A stretch of 64,000 bases of DNA from Poronia punctata (GCA_022579005.1 MU401474.1:186001-250000), one strand, 5' to 3'; counted from the first letter of the stretch, positions 36,575-51,040 are shown. Made by a program: numbers and translations. The notes: generated from the sequence alone by a model not told the origin.

Positions 36575-39500
36575 TAAAACGTATATCCCTTTTTTACACC
36601 TTTTTTACTTACCTTAGCCATATAAATCGCCCTCCCCCCACTTATTCAAATATACTCCTTCATCCCCCCCCCCCCCCCCAGATCCCCGCAGCAGTAGCAC
36701 CATCGTCGCTCCTACTAGCGGTCTGAGAAACCTCATGCTACTCTGCAAGGTGGGAACAGAGCCCGTAATGGTGGGGGGTTAAATCCCGACATAGGTTTAG
36801 ACTACATCATAATTAGCTGGAGATGTTGCTTGTTGCACACGAGCCGCCAATATGCGCTCAACTCTGTACCCAAACCCCGAATAGGTTCTCTTGCTAGGAG
36901 ATGTATACATTTCCAAGTGGTACGCTATTCGATCAGGCCCTGTCTGTCTTTCTCCGATGCTACTCTATCTAACCTGTAACATACAAGGTAATATAGCGCA
37001 CGCCATGGAAATAGATTTCCAAAGCTCGTTCTGAAAGGAGAGCGTCTGCTTTACGAGCATGTGGAGTAGTTAGCGCGGAAGCGGGCCACATATCTAGAGT
37101 TTTTGGAGACAAGAGTGCCCGCATTGTTCGGGGTTGCCGTGTCCTCGATGCGTCATGGGCGTATAGGGCTGAGCTAGAGAACTGAGAACACACGTCGTGC
37201 ACCATTGGGGTCCACCATGCATCCAATCAAACTCTCTGTTTTGCGATGGCTGAGAGTTGATTCTAGTGCAGGACATGCCTAGCACAATGAGTAGCTTTAT
37301 GTTTTAGCGCTCATTGCACGTTGGTGAAATACCGTGTTTCGGGCACGGTGGGGCTTTCCGCCGGTTACTTACCTAATCGCAGCGGGTGACCGGGATCTGA
37401 GCTGGGTCAAGAAGGATGGCTTTCCAACGTGGGCACGTTGATAGGTCGTACCATGCACAAGTAGGTAGAATTAGACTATCGTGGACTAGACTAACCTTAG
37501 TTTGAAAGATGGAAGAGGAAACACCACTATGTGACATTTACATTTCGAGTCTACGGGTTTCCTTTGGTTAGAGTGGGTAGGTAGGTATGTGATACCACAT
37601 GCGTTCTTGTCAAGTCCACAAAGTACCTACCAAAACCTGTCCTGTCCATCCAACACCTGTCCACATGCCACGGCGCCAAGTTGCTTGTGCACTAAAGAAT
37701 TGCACTGCTTGGCGGTGAGTGTGTGAGTCAACCGGCTCGATACGGCGATCAGTGCAGTCTAGGCGGCCATAGGTTTCAAGCAAGACATGCTTCATACTAC
37801 AACTTATCAGATTAAAAAGTCCGGAGGCACCCGCAACTCCGCGATTCCCGATCCGATAAGATTCCGAGATTTTGCCCAGAAACTGGGATCCACGTGTTGG
37901 TGCCAGTCGCCGGTGTAGACCCAACTAACACAACACCCTTTTGGAGAAAGCTCGCAGATAGTTCTTAGTATTGTTTAGTCGAGGTCATGCAAACAGCGGC
38001 CGATCCAATCAAATTGCCGGCCGCCTAAGACGAGGGTTGCAATCACACTGGAGAACCCATTACCAAGCCAAAACCCAAGGGAGTAAAGCCACATCTACCC
38101 CCATTACAAATTCCGGTGACGGGCAATATGTTTCGCCCAATTTGTGGTTACCCATTAATCATCTACGATGGGCGGCAAACCGATGCGCGCATAGAGTCCG
38201 AAGCTTCGCGGCCTTTTTCAGAATGCCAGATTAACAAGTCCAGAAAGACGATGCGATTCTCTCGCAGACTCTTGCCTTTGGAGAAGACAGAGACAGTAAC
38301 AGGTGGGTCACGAATTAATGGGCACAGGTTAGAATAGATTACAGATTGTAACCTTGTTGTATTGTTTTTCCCTGTCTTTGTCGGCATAGTACGCCTCAAC
38401 GCTCCGATCCAGTAGACTCAGTAGGTAAAGAACGGCGATAACATCCTTTTTCCAAGTGGCGTTCGCCTGATTCCTGGTTTTACGAAGTATCTTGTTTGAT
38501 TATACATATTATGTTACAATCTAGGAGGGTTGATAGAGAATGCTAGTCATCTGATCTTGGCACGAAAGAGGCTCTGCCGTTAGTGTGCGTACCTACCAGA
38601 TTATCACTCAGGATCTTTTTGTCTAGTTAGGCGGTTGAGAGGCACTGCGCGATAACTGCATCGCGAAAGTATAGGTACAGAACGAACAGGCTGCATGTCC
38701 GCACGTGTTGAGCCTTGTACCGTTGGGCAATGCCTTGCCCGAGTCCTACATATTAAATTTATACAACTACATAAAGAATAACATGTAACAAATACTCATG
38801 CATTACTATCTAGTACTACCTACTACTGATGGGTTAGTAGACACGATGAACTTGCAGACGAGTAGTATAACGGTACAACAACATGCAGGAAATCGATGCA
38901 GAGTGAGACTTTTGCTTTCATGCTTCTGAAGTGGAAATTTACGGGGTGGACATTTTCCATCAGACAAATTTAACCATTGGTTGGAGTCTCGAAAAGTCGC
39001 TCTTTCTTTTACTGTAGATACCATACTGCCTATTTTGGTCAAAATATTTATGCTTGTACTCTGTTGTGAAACCAACTGTCAAATCAGGCAGACGAGCCCT
39101 GGACCTCCCTCGTGCGGGGTGGATGAGGGGGGGAGCGAGTGGTGTGCTGCGTCTGCATGCTGGGTTGTGGCTAGGTTAGCCGTCTCGCAGTACGAGTACG
39201 TGTACGTGTACGTAATTACCAAGCAACCTACATGTATCGAGTAATAGGTAGGCCAAGAAGGGCCAGACGAGGTACAATGGAAGAAACGTGTTGAGACAGG
39301 GAGGGGGGGGGGGGGGTCGGACAAGCTTTCTTTAGCGGCGACGCAGGTGCAGGAGAAGACCCCGAGTCCACCGCTCTTTACAAGGATCTTTCTCACTGTC
39401 GCCCATATCTTGTATGAGAGACTGGCGGTCGGCCCTGTGGATCCTGTGGATCTTGCATCCGCCATACCCCGCTTCTCCCTGCAATGTCGTCCAATGTAAT

Positions 39501-41862
39501 TCCAGATCTCCGGATGTCTCAGCGCCCTTCTGCTTCACCATCTGTGATGCACCAGACCCTAGCCCTGCAGATAGCTTTGGCCCGACCTTCTCTCACCTGC
39601 ACTTGGGACATTCTATGCATTCTGGGGCCCTTGAACGGATGCCCGTACCTGTGAGACTTACATGCAGCTTTACATTAGTCCAACTTAAGGGTGCATTGGG
39701 GAGAACTGCGACCTCTCGTCTTTCGTCTCTCGCGCGCGTGCAGCATTGCGGAATTACATGTGATTCAGGATGAGGCTTTCCTGCTGGCCTGGACTTCGAC
39801 TCACGCCGCGCACGTTTTTTACGGCTCTTACAAACTTGCGGCGAGGCGCGACACTGGACAGCGCCCGCAAACCGCAACTGCACAATACAGCACACGGCAC
39901 GACCCGCATCATTCCACCTCCCGTGCGGAAAGCGACGACTCACAGATTGACATATTGCATCAGTCGGTGGCGTCGTCTACATACCCCCTCCCCCGCGCCT
40001 CAGACAACGGACCTCAAATGTAGCAGTCTTTCAAGTCCACTAACCTTTGAACCGATGTACACTCATGCAAGTTCCGCAAACGCTCAATATCACGAGACCC
40101 CGATGCATACCGCCCATCTGCGCATACCGCTATATAGCAGCTTTGGACGAATCCCGTTGCGAGTTATAACTTATCCCCTTCATGTCTTTACTGCATCATT
40201 ATGCGGCAAGAGGAGAAATCATACCTCGCCGCCTCAAATCAAGGTATCTACGACATTGGTCCTTTTGCCTCTTTTACTTCGTGCGTGACGGCGATGCCAC
40301 TGGAAGAGAAGTACAAGCAACAGTCCTTCCCCAGATAGGTTGTCAAAGTCGCCACGCCTTGCGGCCGCGTCGCACCTGCTGTCTGAAGACACCGCCAGTT
40401 GCTTTTATTGAATCCAGCCGACGTAATCTCTCTTTTTAGGCGACGACCTAGTTTTATTATAACGTTATTCTAATATTGATAACCGACAGGGATCGGGTTG
40501 GCTACTTGGCCTACTATCACTCAGGCTGCCACTACAGTTGCGTAGCTTTAGGTAGGCGCGTAAATCCTAACACCGATCTCTCTTGGCATATCGCAACGCG
40601 CGGCGGCCCCAATACTCAGCCTCCTCGCATCCGTCAAGACGATGATGGGATTCCCAGCACGCACAAAGATGGCAACGGTACGTAATCTAGGTAAGTAAGT
40701 AATAGCCATCTTGGTCCGAGTCAAGAAGCGTATGACTGCTAGGCAATTGTACACAACCAGACCACAACCCAGTTGTCGAAGATCCCATCTTCCAACCTTT
40801 GGTGTCGCGGCGACGGAGACCGGAACAAATCATCCACCCCGGTCTTCCCCAGCGGATAGGACGGGTTATCAGGACAACGGTAGTGGATATCGCAGCATGA
40901 TACCGACTACGTCCAACTCCCCCCTTTTCCACGTGATGCCGGCTGGTACCTTGGTATCCCTATTGGTGGATGTGGAAAACACCCATCTCACACAAGCCCC
41001 GAGCCGGCCTGGCCTATAAGGTGCCAATTTCGGTAGAATAGGCACGCGGCCGATGCGATATCTAGATGAACTACGTGTTCTTAGCTCGTCCTCGGATGCG
41101 GTGCAAGAGAAGCGGTAGAGTATAACATCCCCCGCTTTTTATCTGCATGCGGTATATGCCTTGTTGTAAACTACCGATGAAACTCACCAGAAGTCCGGAA
41201 TAGGACATGATGGTGAGATTCTTACTTATCCAGATTTATGGTTATTCTTTTGCTTGGAGTCGTCGGGTCGTGAACGTAACTCGGCTGTGAGATACCCATG
41301 CTCTAGGTGATACACACAACGAAGATCGAAATGAGTTATACGAGATGAACTAGGTAATATTCCACTGACCATTCCAAAGTCAACTATAGGTACTTTGTCT
41401 TTGAAGCCCAACTAATAGGATAGGTAGGATCAATCTTCCATTCTGAACCAACACTAAGATCGATCTTATCATTAAGGGCACCCAGCATGGATCCTGTGTA
41501 TACAGAAAACGGCACAGACGAGATAACAGTGATTGTAGCAGGGTTACCAAGTATCTTTTGCTAAGAGACGAGGGATGTGAGCCACATGGCTACATGGGGA
41601 AAAGGGCTGCAAACCTCCTTACTTGCATCCATCCTTCACGGAACACCGCAGGCCAAGCTGACAACATAGGACACTGCGTGAAATCGACCCCGTAACGCCG
41701 TAACGGGATAGATAAACTGCACGATTGTCCAGAGGTTAAGTCCAGTGCATCGTCTTGGTGCTATTATCTGTATCCGACGACGTGTCGTAGCCCCTGCCTT
41801 ATCAAGGTATGTTAACCTACATCCGTGACGGAAACATGGAGTAGGTCAGGTTAGGTGTATTG

Positions 41863-41890
41863 CGCCCTTCGCCCTTCGCCCTTCGCCCTT
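41863..41890. repeat. (CGCCCTT)n heptanucleotide repeat
   Basis: Four tandem 7-bp units occur in gene-poor DNA, followed by a diverged unit. Confidence 0.9.
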
Positions 41891-42684
41891 TGGCCTTCAC
41901 ACTACGAACAAGCGAGACGAGACTCTTTGGATTATTTAGTCTAGCCCTTCATTTCTCGGGCCTGCTTTTTCTTCTTCTTCCTTGCTTTATTTGGTTATTA
42001 TTTAGGTAGGTACCCATCACGCCCTCGAACGCCCCTTGTTTGGAAGGGACATGTACGTTGAACAAACTACAACATATAAAAACCCGAATACCACCCAGTT
42101 AGTTAGTCATCCCTCCCCTCCCCCAGACTTTCGGTAAAGCGGCAGCGATATGACTACTTACCTACCTACTTACCTACCTACTTACTTTTACCCCCTTGTT
42201 CAAGAAAAAAAAAAGCCACTGCATCATTTCTGGGGTGACGAAGACGTTCGAGAACCTCTTGTCCAAAGCCGGGGGTGATGAGTCCACATGTTCCGTTGTT
42301 TGAATCTGCCACCGTATTTTCTGAGCCGAGCCAAGTTGATTCACATAGCAATTTCGTTTTCAGCTTTTGGTATTGTGGTGTGGTGTAGACCTGGCCTTGA
42401 AATGATTCATTCGGTGTGGCTAAAGTAAGTAGGTAGGTACTTAGCTAACCTAGGTACTTTACTTATATACGCTGTTGCCAGTTCAGCCGCTGGGGTTTGG
42501 GACTAGGTAAGTAGGTACAAGTAGTCACGAGATTAACCACATAGGTACTTATATACAACCTATTTTTGACGTGTAAAGAGGCAAAATTGCGGTTCGAGTT
42601 TCGTATACCTACCTACCTACTTACGCGTCTATTATTCAAGTGCCCCAGAAAAAAAAAAGTTCTTGAGCGGGTGCTTCGGGGCTC

Positions 42685-42702
42685 TGCTTGCTTGCTTGCT
42701 TG
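42685..42702. repeat. (CTTG)n microsatellite
   Basis: Four tandem GCTT units lie in gene-poor DNA. Confidence 0.85.
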
Positions 42703-43327
42703 TTCGGAAGCTCGGATATGTTGAAGAGGGCCAGGAGGATTTTATAGTAGATACTTACTTAACCTAGCCGCCTCCTTGGTAGGTAGGTGTAATGAAATTC
42801 GGTATCGAAACATCTCGAATTGCATTTACACATACCTAACCTACAAGGGATATGATCTTGTAATGGTGGTGTGTTGCTAAACGGCGGACCTATATCCATT
42901 GGTCGATAGGTAAATGGTAAACTGTAATAAAAAGTACCTATATAGGTATTTGTTGGCGCCAAGGATATCCTACGAGTACCTACGCTCCCACCTTGGCTTT
43001 GGCTTTGGTAGTTTGGTATCCCTCGATAAGAATTACCTAACCTAACCTATCAACCAACCAAGTCAAAAGGTTATAGCTGTGTTTCTTTTTATCCCGTTCT
43101 CAAGTCTAGTCTAGACCTTGCCCTTGTCTTAAGTATTTATCTCGGTAGGATTTTAAATAAAAGGATCGCGCAAAATCCGCTTCGAGTAGATTGTAATAGG
43201 TCAAGGTCAAGGTAGGTAAAGTACCTAGACAGACTTACATGACTATGTAGGTACTAAGGGACTTATTATTAACAACGCACACGACATCATAAAACGCGCC
43301 CTAGACTACCTAGTATAACCACCCCGT

Positions 43328-43352
43328 GTTTCGTTTCGTTTCGTTTCGTTTT
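43328..43352. repeat. (GTTTC)n pentanucleotide repeat
   Basis: Nearly five tandem GTTTC units lie in gene-poor DNA. Confidence 0.88.
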
Positions 43353-44990
43353 GTCTACCCCGATGCTGTGTATCCATCCCGGCCATTGAATGAAATCCCT
43401 GATCCCACCCCCCCGGTCTTTTGCGTATGACCACATGACCATGATCTGCTGCCCGTAGGACGTGGGCTTGAGACTTTGACCCATATCCCCGGGTTTTGAA
43501 ATATTATTATCATTATTACCGCGTAGGTATTCTGCCTTTCTTAATACCGTATACGTGTCTGTGTATTTGTGAGTGAGCTTCTGTATCAAAGCGCAGATAT
43601 AGCTTTCTTACTCGGTAAAAAGCCCATATATAGCTTTAAACAGATATTATAGCCGAGTATTCAACATAGGTACTTAGATAATGTGTCTGTCTTGTTTTGC
43701 TACCATGTTACCCCATCCCTTAAAAGTAGATAGACTCCCTTCTCAAGTGAGTAGGTACAGTTGGCCGAGAGAGAGGGGGAGATTGACAAGGTAGGATTAA
43801 CAAGAACACACCTACTATTTCCTTCTGCCTTACCTTCTAAAAGATCGGTCAGTTAAAGCAACCCATGGCGGATAGGGCAGAACCTACTTACCTACACAAA
43901 TATCCCGCTTCGGAGACAACACCTCATATGATTGATAGCCGAGGAACGTCTACGTAGATAGGTAAACGTAGATTGGACGCCCTTTTCCCTCTTTTCATAC
44001 ATCCCTACCCAGCCTGTTAACGTACGTGTATTCTTCAGCTCCTGGGTACACGCGCTCACTCCCTCTACCAGATAAAGCTTAAGATAAATGACACAGCCGC
44101 AGTCTGGACTTTTTGATACCTCTCTTTTGAAAGACCCTTCTTGAGGATCAATTCCCTTTTTTACGTGTAGGGCGGCGACCTACCTAGGTAGGTTATATAT
44201 GGTGACAGTTACCTGGATGGGGCTCTGCAGTTCTAATTCCAGATCCATTTTGTGTGATAATAAATAAATAAATAGATACTCTACGAAAGCCAAAAATAGA
44301 ACCATGTCGCGCTCCTTTAAAGAATGATACATGGAAAGGGAATAAAATAGGTATGTAAATCTTTACCACTTGAGAAGAATATGGTTGCCTACTCGTACAC
44401 GTATTTTACTGAGGCATTGCCGACTAATTGGAGCGATATGAGTACGGCGTACACGCGTACTGGTCTGGTCTGTCTTCTCACCCTCTTGTATTTCTAAAAA
44501 TAAAAAGTGGTGAAATAAACAACATACCGAGTTTCTCATTTCAGGACTTTAAACTTAGCACCTATTGAAATTATACTCCCTCTCTTGTACGTAAAGGCGA
44601 AATAGGTAAACAAGGAGCAAAGAAAAAGGAGAGGAAAAGGGGGTACCTACATACTTACCTACTACATAGCACGCACCCCACTTCCTGATTCCTTCTAGAA
44701 TAGAACATAGAAACTCGGGACTTTGTATACCTATACTTATCTACTTGTACGTCCAAATATATATAGATAGTTCTCATATCTTTTTTTTATAGAAACGTAT
44801 ATTAACCATGCTATTTCTTGCATGTAGATAGATCTGGCCTAGCCCTATGTGCACCACTCTTAATAGGTAGTAAAATGAGCAAAACTAATACAAGAAAAAC
44901 AAGGGAAGTTTCTCCTCTATACTTTACTTACAAGTTCTATGTTAGATTTTTGCAACATACTAAGTACTTTACACCTTGAATTAACCCAGT

Positions 44991-45296
44991 CTATCTATTT
45001 AGTATCTATCCATCTATCTATCCATCTATCTATCCATCTATCTATCCATCTATCTATCCATCTATTTATTTATTTATCTATTTATCTATCTATCTATCTA
45101 TTTATCCATCTATTTATCTATCTATCTATTTATCTATTTATTTATCTATTTATCTATCTATTTATCTATCTATTTATCTATTTATTTATCTATCTATTTA
45201 TCCATCTATCTATCTATCTATCCATCTATCTATCTATCTATCTATCTATTTATCTATCCATCTATCTATCCATCTATCCATCTATCTATCTATCTA
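44991..45296. repeat. Long compound (TATC)n/(TATT)n/(CATC)n microsatellite
   Basis: About 306 bases consist of strictly phased four-base units: TATC with frequent TATT and CATC variants. The same 4-bp phase is kept throughout, so an apparent open frame of Ile, Tyr, Leu and Ser is only a translation of the repeat. Clusters of variant units suggest repeated local duplications. Confidence 0.97.
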
Positions 45297-48200
45297 GTAA
45301 ATATTTCTTATCACCTTTTTCCTATTTGTCTCTTATTGTTGCAGATTTTCAGCTTCTAATTTTATGTCAAGAAGTATTAATACCTGTTTTGGAGGGGAGG
45401 TAGGGGTGTATAGAGGGGGTATGTATAGCACGGGAAAAAAAGGGAAGAGGATTGGATGCGGGCGCGTTTCCCCGCGTGGTGGGGGAGGATGTGATATGAT
45501 GTGATGTGATGTACTTTTTACAATTTCCGACAGCATCAACCTACCTACATATACGCGTATACAGACATGAATCGAATCAGTTTTTACCCAGCTGAAAGGA
45601 TCAAGGCCTTGGCCTATTGACGTAGTGTAAGTACTTATAGGGACGAAAGGGCAGGTACCATTGTGTTTCATGTGTGATACAGTATATAGGGAGATAGGCA
45701 GCAACAAGTGGTACGAAGAAACCCCTCGTGTGACCCTAAAGGAAGGGAAGGAAAGGGACAAGAGATGAAAAAAGGGACAGCACATCAACTTTTTACAGCT
45801 CAACTACTACTACTCTCCAAGGAATAGGTAGGTAGAATTGGCTGAAATCCCTAAAATAATTAATCTAAGACTATCGTAAACTAACAAATGTCCCTATGAT
45901 AGATATCTTGCACGCTTAAACGCGGCGCGGACGTGCTAGGTATATGTGTATATTTTAGCTTCCTTTCTAAACAAGCACCATTATTATCATGTCTTAGTCG
46001 GAAGCCGTGCCGTAGTTCTAAACCAATAAGTATCTGTATATAGCAATGAAAAACACCCTAACCTATGTTATACTAGAAGGATGCAGACAGACAGTGTTGC
46101 AATTGTCAAAAGTGCCGATATTGCAACAAAAAGTTTTGATGGCATAAGTCTACCTCCTATCATAGCCAGGATACGTCGCCTATTTGGTTCGATACCTTGT
46201 TTATGAATAAGACTTGGTGCATCACGAGATGTTCTTGTTCAACTATACCAAGACCGAATCCCTTTCCATCACATCCCAATCCATTCGCTACCTGGAGTCC
46301 GGAATTTTGGACACCTGATTAATAACCGTCTCTTGCCGCCCCCCTCCCATCCTCAAAACAACACCAAAAAAAATCACCCGACCGCGTATAAAAAAAAAAG
46401 TGACCGAATACTTTCCGACCCTCACGCACCTTTCCCCCAATGAACAGGTTTCAAAACCAACCCGTACTAAGTTAAGGCAAAGGAAGGAGACCTGGCAGAT
46501 AGTTAAAAGAATGTAAATCCCTCTCGGCCCTTTTTGGGGGATATGCTATTAGTATCTACACCTTGGTAGTAGGTAAGGTAGGTAACGCAGCTGTGTGATG
46601 GGACAGGATGGATGGGCTAAAAAGTTGAGGCGCTCTTGTGGACCAGTCGAGACCTTTCACCCACCTTTCTTTCCCTCAAACTCGGCGTCAACAAAATACA
46701 GGCTTTATATCTTCCATCTTTACGTATATGTTAATCCAGCACGCAAGATATAGGTAGACCGCTTAAACCTAACCTAGCTTGTCTCGGTACGAATTGCCTT
46801 ATTCTCCTAAAGAAAAGGCAGGCGTGGTATTAATCACTTGCAGTAGGTTTGCACGTGTTTTTTTCCCCTTCCTTTTTCCTTTTATCCTTCTTATAGGATG
46901 AGATTAATTAATGAAATACATATTATAGCAGTTTCTTTTTTCCTTGTTTTTCTCGGTGTGCATATATACCGCTTGCATTTTATTCATGCTGCCGCAAGTG
47001 GGATACGGCGTATTCTTCCAAGGTTACATACCTGCATATACGTGCCTACCTGTTAGATAGAGTCGCAGCAGCCAAAAATGACCCAAACTTTTCCTTCTCT
47101 TTCTTCTTCATTCATGTTTCTATCTACATGTAGGGATAAGATAAATGCGACCCGACTATAAATAGAGTATAGTAAAACAAGAGAAGAAATCCAAATATTC
47201 TGGTTCGTATGCAGCACTTGTATTTTGTTTATTTCTTCGGCACCGAGTCGGGGGATGAAATAAAATGAACAAAGGGTGGGAGAAAGGGGAAGGGCGAAGG
47301 AAGTGTCGATCCCGAAAATGCGACCAGGGCTGAGTTTAACGTTTTGGGGAATGTCACGGTTTTATCTAACCTAACCTAGGCTGCTCGGCACCTACCTACT
47401 GTCTTGCATCCTTAGTAGGAAAATAATATGTCGCAGTTTTTATTTGTACTCGTAGGTAGCGGTCTGTAGGAAATGATACCTACCGTGCCTTTTGCAACCT
47501 TTTCGGCTCCGGGACTGGAGACTGGATCTTCACCCAACCCCTGTCAATGTCCCGGACGGACCCTTGCTGTTTTCGACCCGGTCCCGGAGAAAATACCACG
47601 TATCGTACAATTCACTCATTCGAGGTCCCTATGCTCGACCGGATAGGTATTGTTGGTATTCAGCCCGGATGAAAAAGATACCTACTAGAAACATTGAAAG
47701 AAAGGCCATCACTGGTAACGGATGGAACCGAGCCCGACGTCCTGGTGGCTTTACTACATAGGTTAGGGTAGGTTAGTCTGGGCCTTTGGTGTCCGTCCGT
47801 TAAACTTCAAGACCAAGGGGCTAGGGGAGATGATCGACAAGGACCTATGAAGGTTAGGTTTAGGCTAGGTTAGAGACGTATGAAGTGAATTCTCCCTGCC
47901 GACGGTATACGGAATCCTCGTACATGTGTCTGCGAACACTTTGACGTATCTATCTATCTATATAGCCAAGGGGAAAGGAGTCGCACAGAACTCTATTGCC
48001 GTGTACGCCGCATTGCTTATGAGAATGGTAGTGATGGTAGACTTGTCGTCTCAACTAACATATGGAGTTCAGGTTGCTTGGCTTACTTGGTCTATTTAGT
48101 GCGGGTTTGGTGGTTTGGTGCCCCCCTTATCTCTTTCCTGGGGACAATACACTAATACATCGTGCAAGTACCGACGACATGAGCTGGACTGAATTGTCTT

Positions 48201-49483
48201 CCTAGAATGACCGTCCAGAGAGAGAGAGAGATAGATACGCCATGAACAGATAAACCGGGTAGAACGATGCCGGTGGTGTATATCGCACCTAAGGATAGGG
48301 TCCATGGAAAGAAAGTAGGAATCGTCCCCCTTACCTTTGCCATTCTTCAGAAGTAGTCATGATGGGAAGACGAGTCCCGACAAGGTTCTTGAAGTTTCCG
48401 TGAGACTTTTCCCCTTCACTAACTGTACAAAAAGATACCTAGAAGTTACGGCGCGGCGGTAAGGTGTTAGCGATACCAGGAGACTACCCCCTTACCGACA
48501 CCTAACAACTCGAACACCTTTCCCTTGACGTTGGAAAGTATCACATTGAGTATCTAGTACCTAGCGGTTAGGTAGCTCTTAGGTCTTCCTCAATGATATA
48601 TCAAAGGAAGTACGGTACATCTCTACAACAACCGCTACCTACCTACTTATTCCCATCGGTAGGTATCCCTTACCGGTATCTAGGAGCAAGGCGGAAAAGT
48701 GCCGAATGAATAAATCCCAGACTAAGGACGTATACCAAAGGACTCTTTCTTTCGTCCTAGGTAACCTACAGGACCATAATATGGAACCAAAGTACCTACA
48801 TACATTAGAAAACGTAGCTGAAACGAAGATAAATAGAGAAACATCTCACGCTCCTTGTAAAACAGAAGTACCTACCCCTAGCCAGGATTACAATTACAAA
48901 CATGAGATCCTACGATGACGACAGTGACGAAACACTCGGGAATCGTCACAAACCCCGGGTTCCCATGTTGACATCGTTCTTACGAAAATACATACAGCGA
49001 GCGGGTGAAGGTAGACTTCTAGTTTACGACCCCAGAAGCAAATCAACAAATCAATCTCTCAGCAAGGCAAGGAAGAAAAAAAAGGAAGAGAAATGCGGCC
49101 GCCTTCGTAACCAACCCTCTCGGCCGCCCACTCCCACTCCCACTTTGCTCTGACGCAATACCTACTCACCTTATCTATCTATTTACTTTACATATGAGCT
49201 AGAATCACAAGCCAATGTAATTGCAACAAAGAACAATGTTTTCTTTTGGAATAAATGAATAAATATAAAAATAAAAAAACGCCCGTCCATCTTATCCCCC
49301 CTTACCACCCATCGCGGCCGCATCTACCTAGCCCCTTGTCTAATACATTATACTTCTTCTCCTTATTCTCATTTGCTCTATGTAGCTCAAGTTCCGTTAT
49401 CTCGGACACATTCTATCTATTTATACAGACATCCACGTAGGTAGCCACATATACATATAAAAATACAAAGGCGACAGAAGAAG

Positions 49484-49487
49484 GGGG

Positions 49488-49520
<33 letters not shown>

Positions 49521-49777
49521 AAAAAAAAAAAAAAAAAAAAAACAAAAAAAACAAAAAAAAAAAAAAAAAAAATAAGTAAAAAAAATAAAAAAAAAAAACA
49601 AAAAAAAAAAAAAAAAAAAAAATCCCCCAAATTAAAAAACCGCCAAAAAAAANNNNNNNNNNAACAAAACATCCAACTAACCCCCCACCCCCCCCCCCCA
49701 ACCGCCACCCGCCCCCCCCCCGCGCCCCGCCGGGGGGGGGGGGGGGGGGGCGGGCCGGGGGGGGGGGGGGGGGGGGG
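49484..49777. other. Assembly gap (10 N at 49653-49662) within G- and A-homopolymer blocks
   Basis: A run of ~30 G at about 49490-49519 is followed by ~130 bases of almost pure A, then ten Ns, then C-rich and G-rich blocks to 49777. Normal sequence resumes on both sides. This looks like error-prone read ends around a scaffold join rather than biology. Open frames read through it are meaningless. Confidence 0.9.
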
Positions 49778-51040
49778 TTGAAAATCAGACGTCATCTCTC
49801 TCATCTATCCGGGAAGAGAAAAAGCCAGATATACACATACATCTTTTCCGGTCCGCAATCAATCCATGAAAGTATTTAGGTATTTACAAGGCTACACATG
49901 GAACGGAGCATTTGAGTCTTTGAGTTACAGTATCTAAATTTTAGAACTACTTACCTAACTCCCCTAGGTTAACCTAACCTAGGTGGTAAAGGGGTAAGTA
50001 AACCCATTCTAATTCTCTCTCTCTCTCTCCTATAGACCTGAAAACCTAATATAAAGCCTCGCCCTTCCTTTATATTTAGCCATCCTTGTTAGTCGAAGCC
50101 ATTAACTATATATAGGTACCTTGAGGAACACAAGCAGTTGGGATCTTCGTACCCAATTTATATATATATTGGGTGAAGGGGGATGATGAACAAGAGAGCT
50201 CAACCGTCATAATATATACCTTACGCAACAGACAGTTTAGTTCAGTTCGCCCTTGATTTAATAATAGACAAGACTATGATACCATATAGGGGCTGCAATT
50301 AGATGGCGTTAACTTAGACGACGAGCTATAAGCGTTATGTTTTCTTCTCTTAATAACCGGATTTGACTACGGGGAAGTATTACGCTTCCTACATAACCCG
50401 CTGGAACTCACTGAGATTGCTTAGGTTCAAATGTTGAGGGGGTAGGTACTTTTGCTAGCAACTCGTCCTGAACAAGACAACACGGGGCTTGCTTAAGATT
50501 CCTGGTCAAACATAATAGATAGGGAAAACGGGTTAAAAGAGCTGTGATATAGATTTTTATTCCGAGTAGCAGCAAGAAAACCTGCTGCCCGGTTTGGGTA
50601 TAAACAGACGAATTTGTCATGGTATAGAAATCGCTACCTATCAATCGATCAAAGAAAGACAAGGAAAAAGGAAAGGTCATTGATATTGATATTATAATTC
50701 GTCGCTCAAGAATCCCGCACCTGTGCAAAAAAACGCCCGAAACTTAGATTCCATAGAAAATATGACTTTTTGATGCGTACCATACCCCGAGCCACAGATC
50801 TCGAGCACCATCCCAGTACATAAAAATCTTTGAGCAGGGGTATACCGAGATATCTCTACTGCTGGCTTTGACACATAACGCTCAAATGATGGAAGACGTA
50901 CGTGTTTGCCGAACTAGTAATTCTTCGAACCAATCATCCGTAACAACCGCGGAACATCAAAATGAAAAGAGGCGTTCCAGTAGAGTTGGAAAGGTAACTA
51001 TGTATAATGAAAATGACGAAATAAAAAGGGCCGGCTGATA

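Larger units (their letters stand above)
29582..51040. other. 21.5-kb gene-poor region between the bZIP and SREBP genes
   Basis: I find no gene I can defend here. Open frames are short, have atypical composition and lack starts, domains or splice-supported continuity. Contents include saturating TACCTA/TAGGTA and TACGAG/CTCGTA motifs, several microsatellites, a ~306-bp TATC array, two 10-N gaps flanked by G or A homopolymers, and two weak candidate coding patches on the minus strand (35439-35831 and 36108-36350). The sector 39300-41000 is somewhat more GC-balanced but shows no convincing protein. The first few kilobases above 29581 should contain the bZIP promoter and leader. Confidence 0.6.

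Noticed and set aside
36765..36790. GGGGTTAAATCCCGAC, resembling a tRNA T arm
   Set aside because: The loop lacks the TTCGA core and no cloverleaf can be drawn around it.
39079..40439. Cluster of overlapping open frames on both strands, up to 172 codons
   Set aside because: No domain, no consistent splice joins, composition inconsistent between frames. The sector is only more GC-balanced than its surroundings.
44939..45403. Long open frame of Ile, Tyr, Leu and Ser with apparent membrane character
   Set aside because: Translation of the TATC microsatellite, not a gene.
49413..49804. Phe/Pro/Gly-rich minus-strand open frames
   Set aside because: They read through homopolymers and Ns at an assembly gap.
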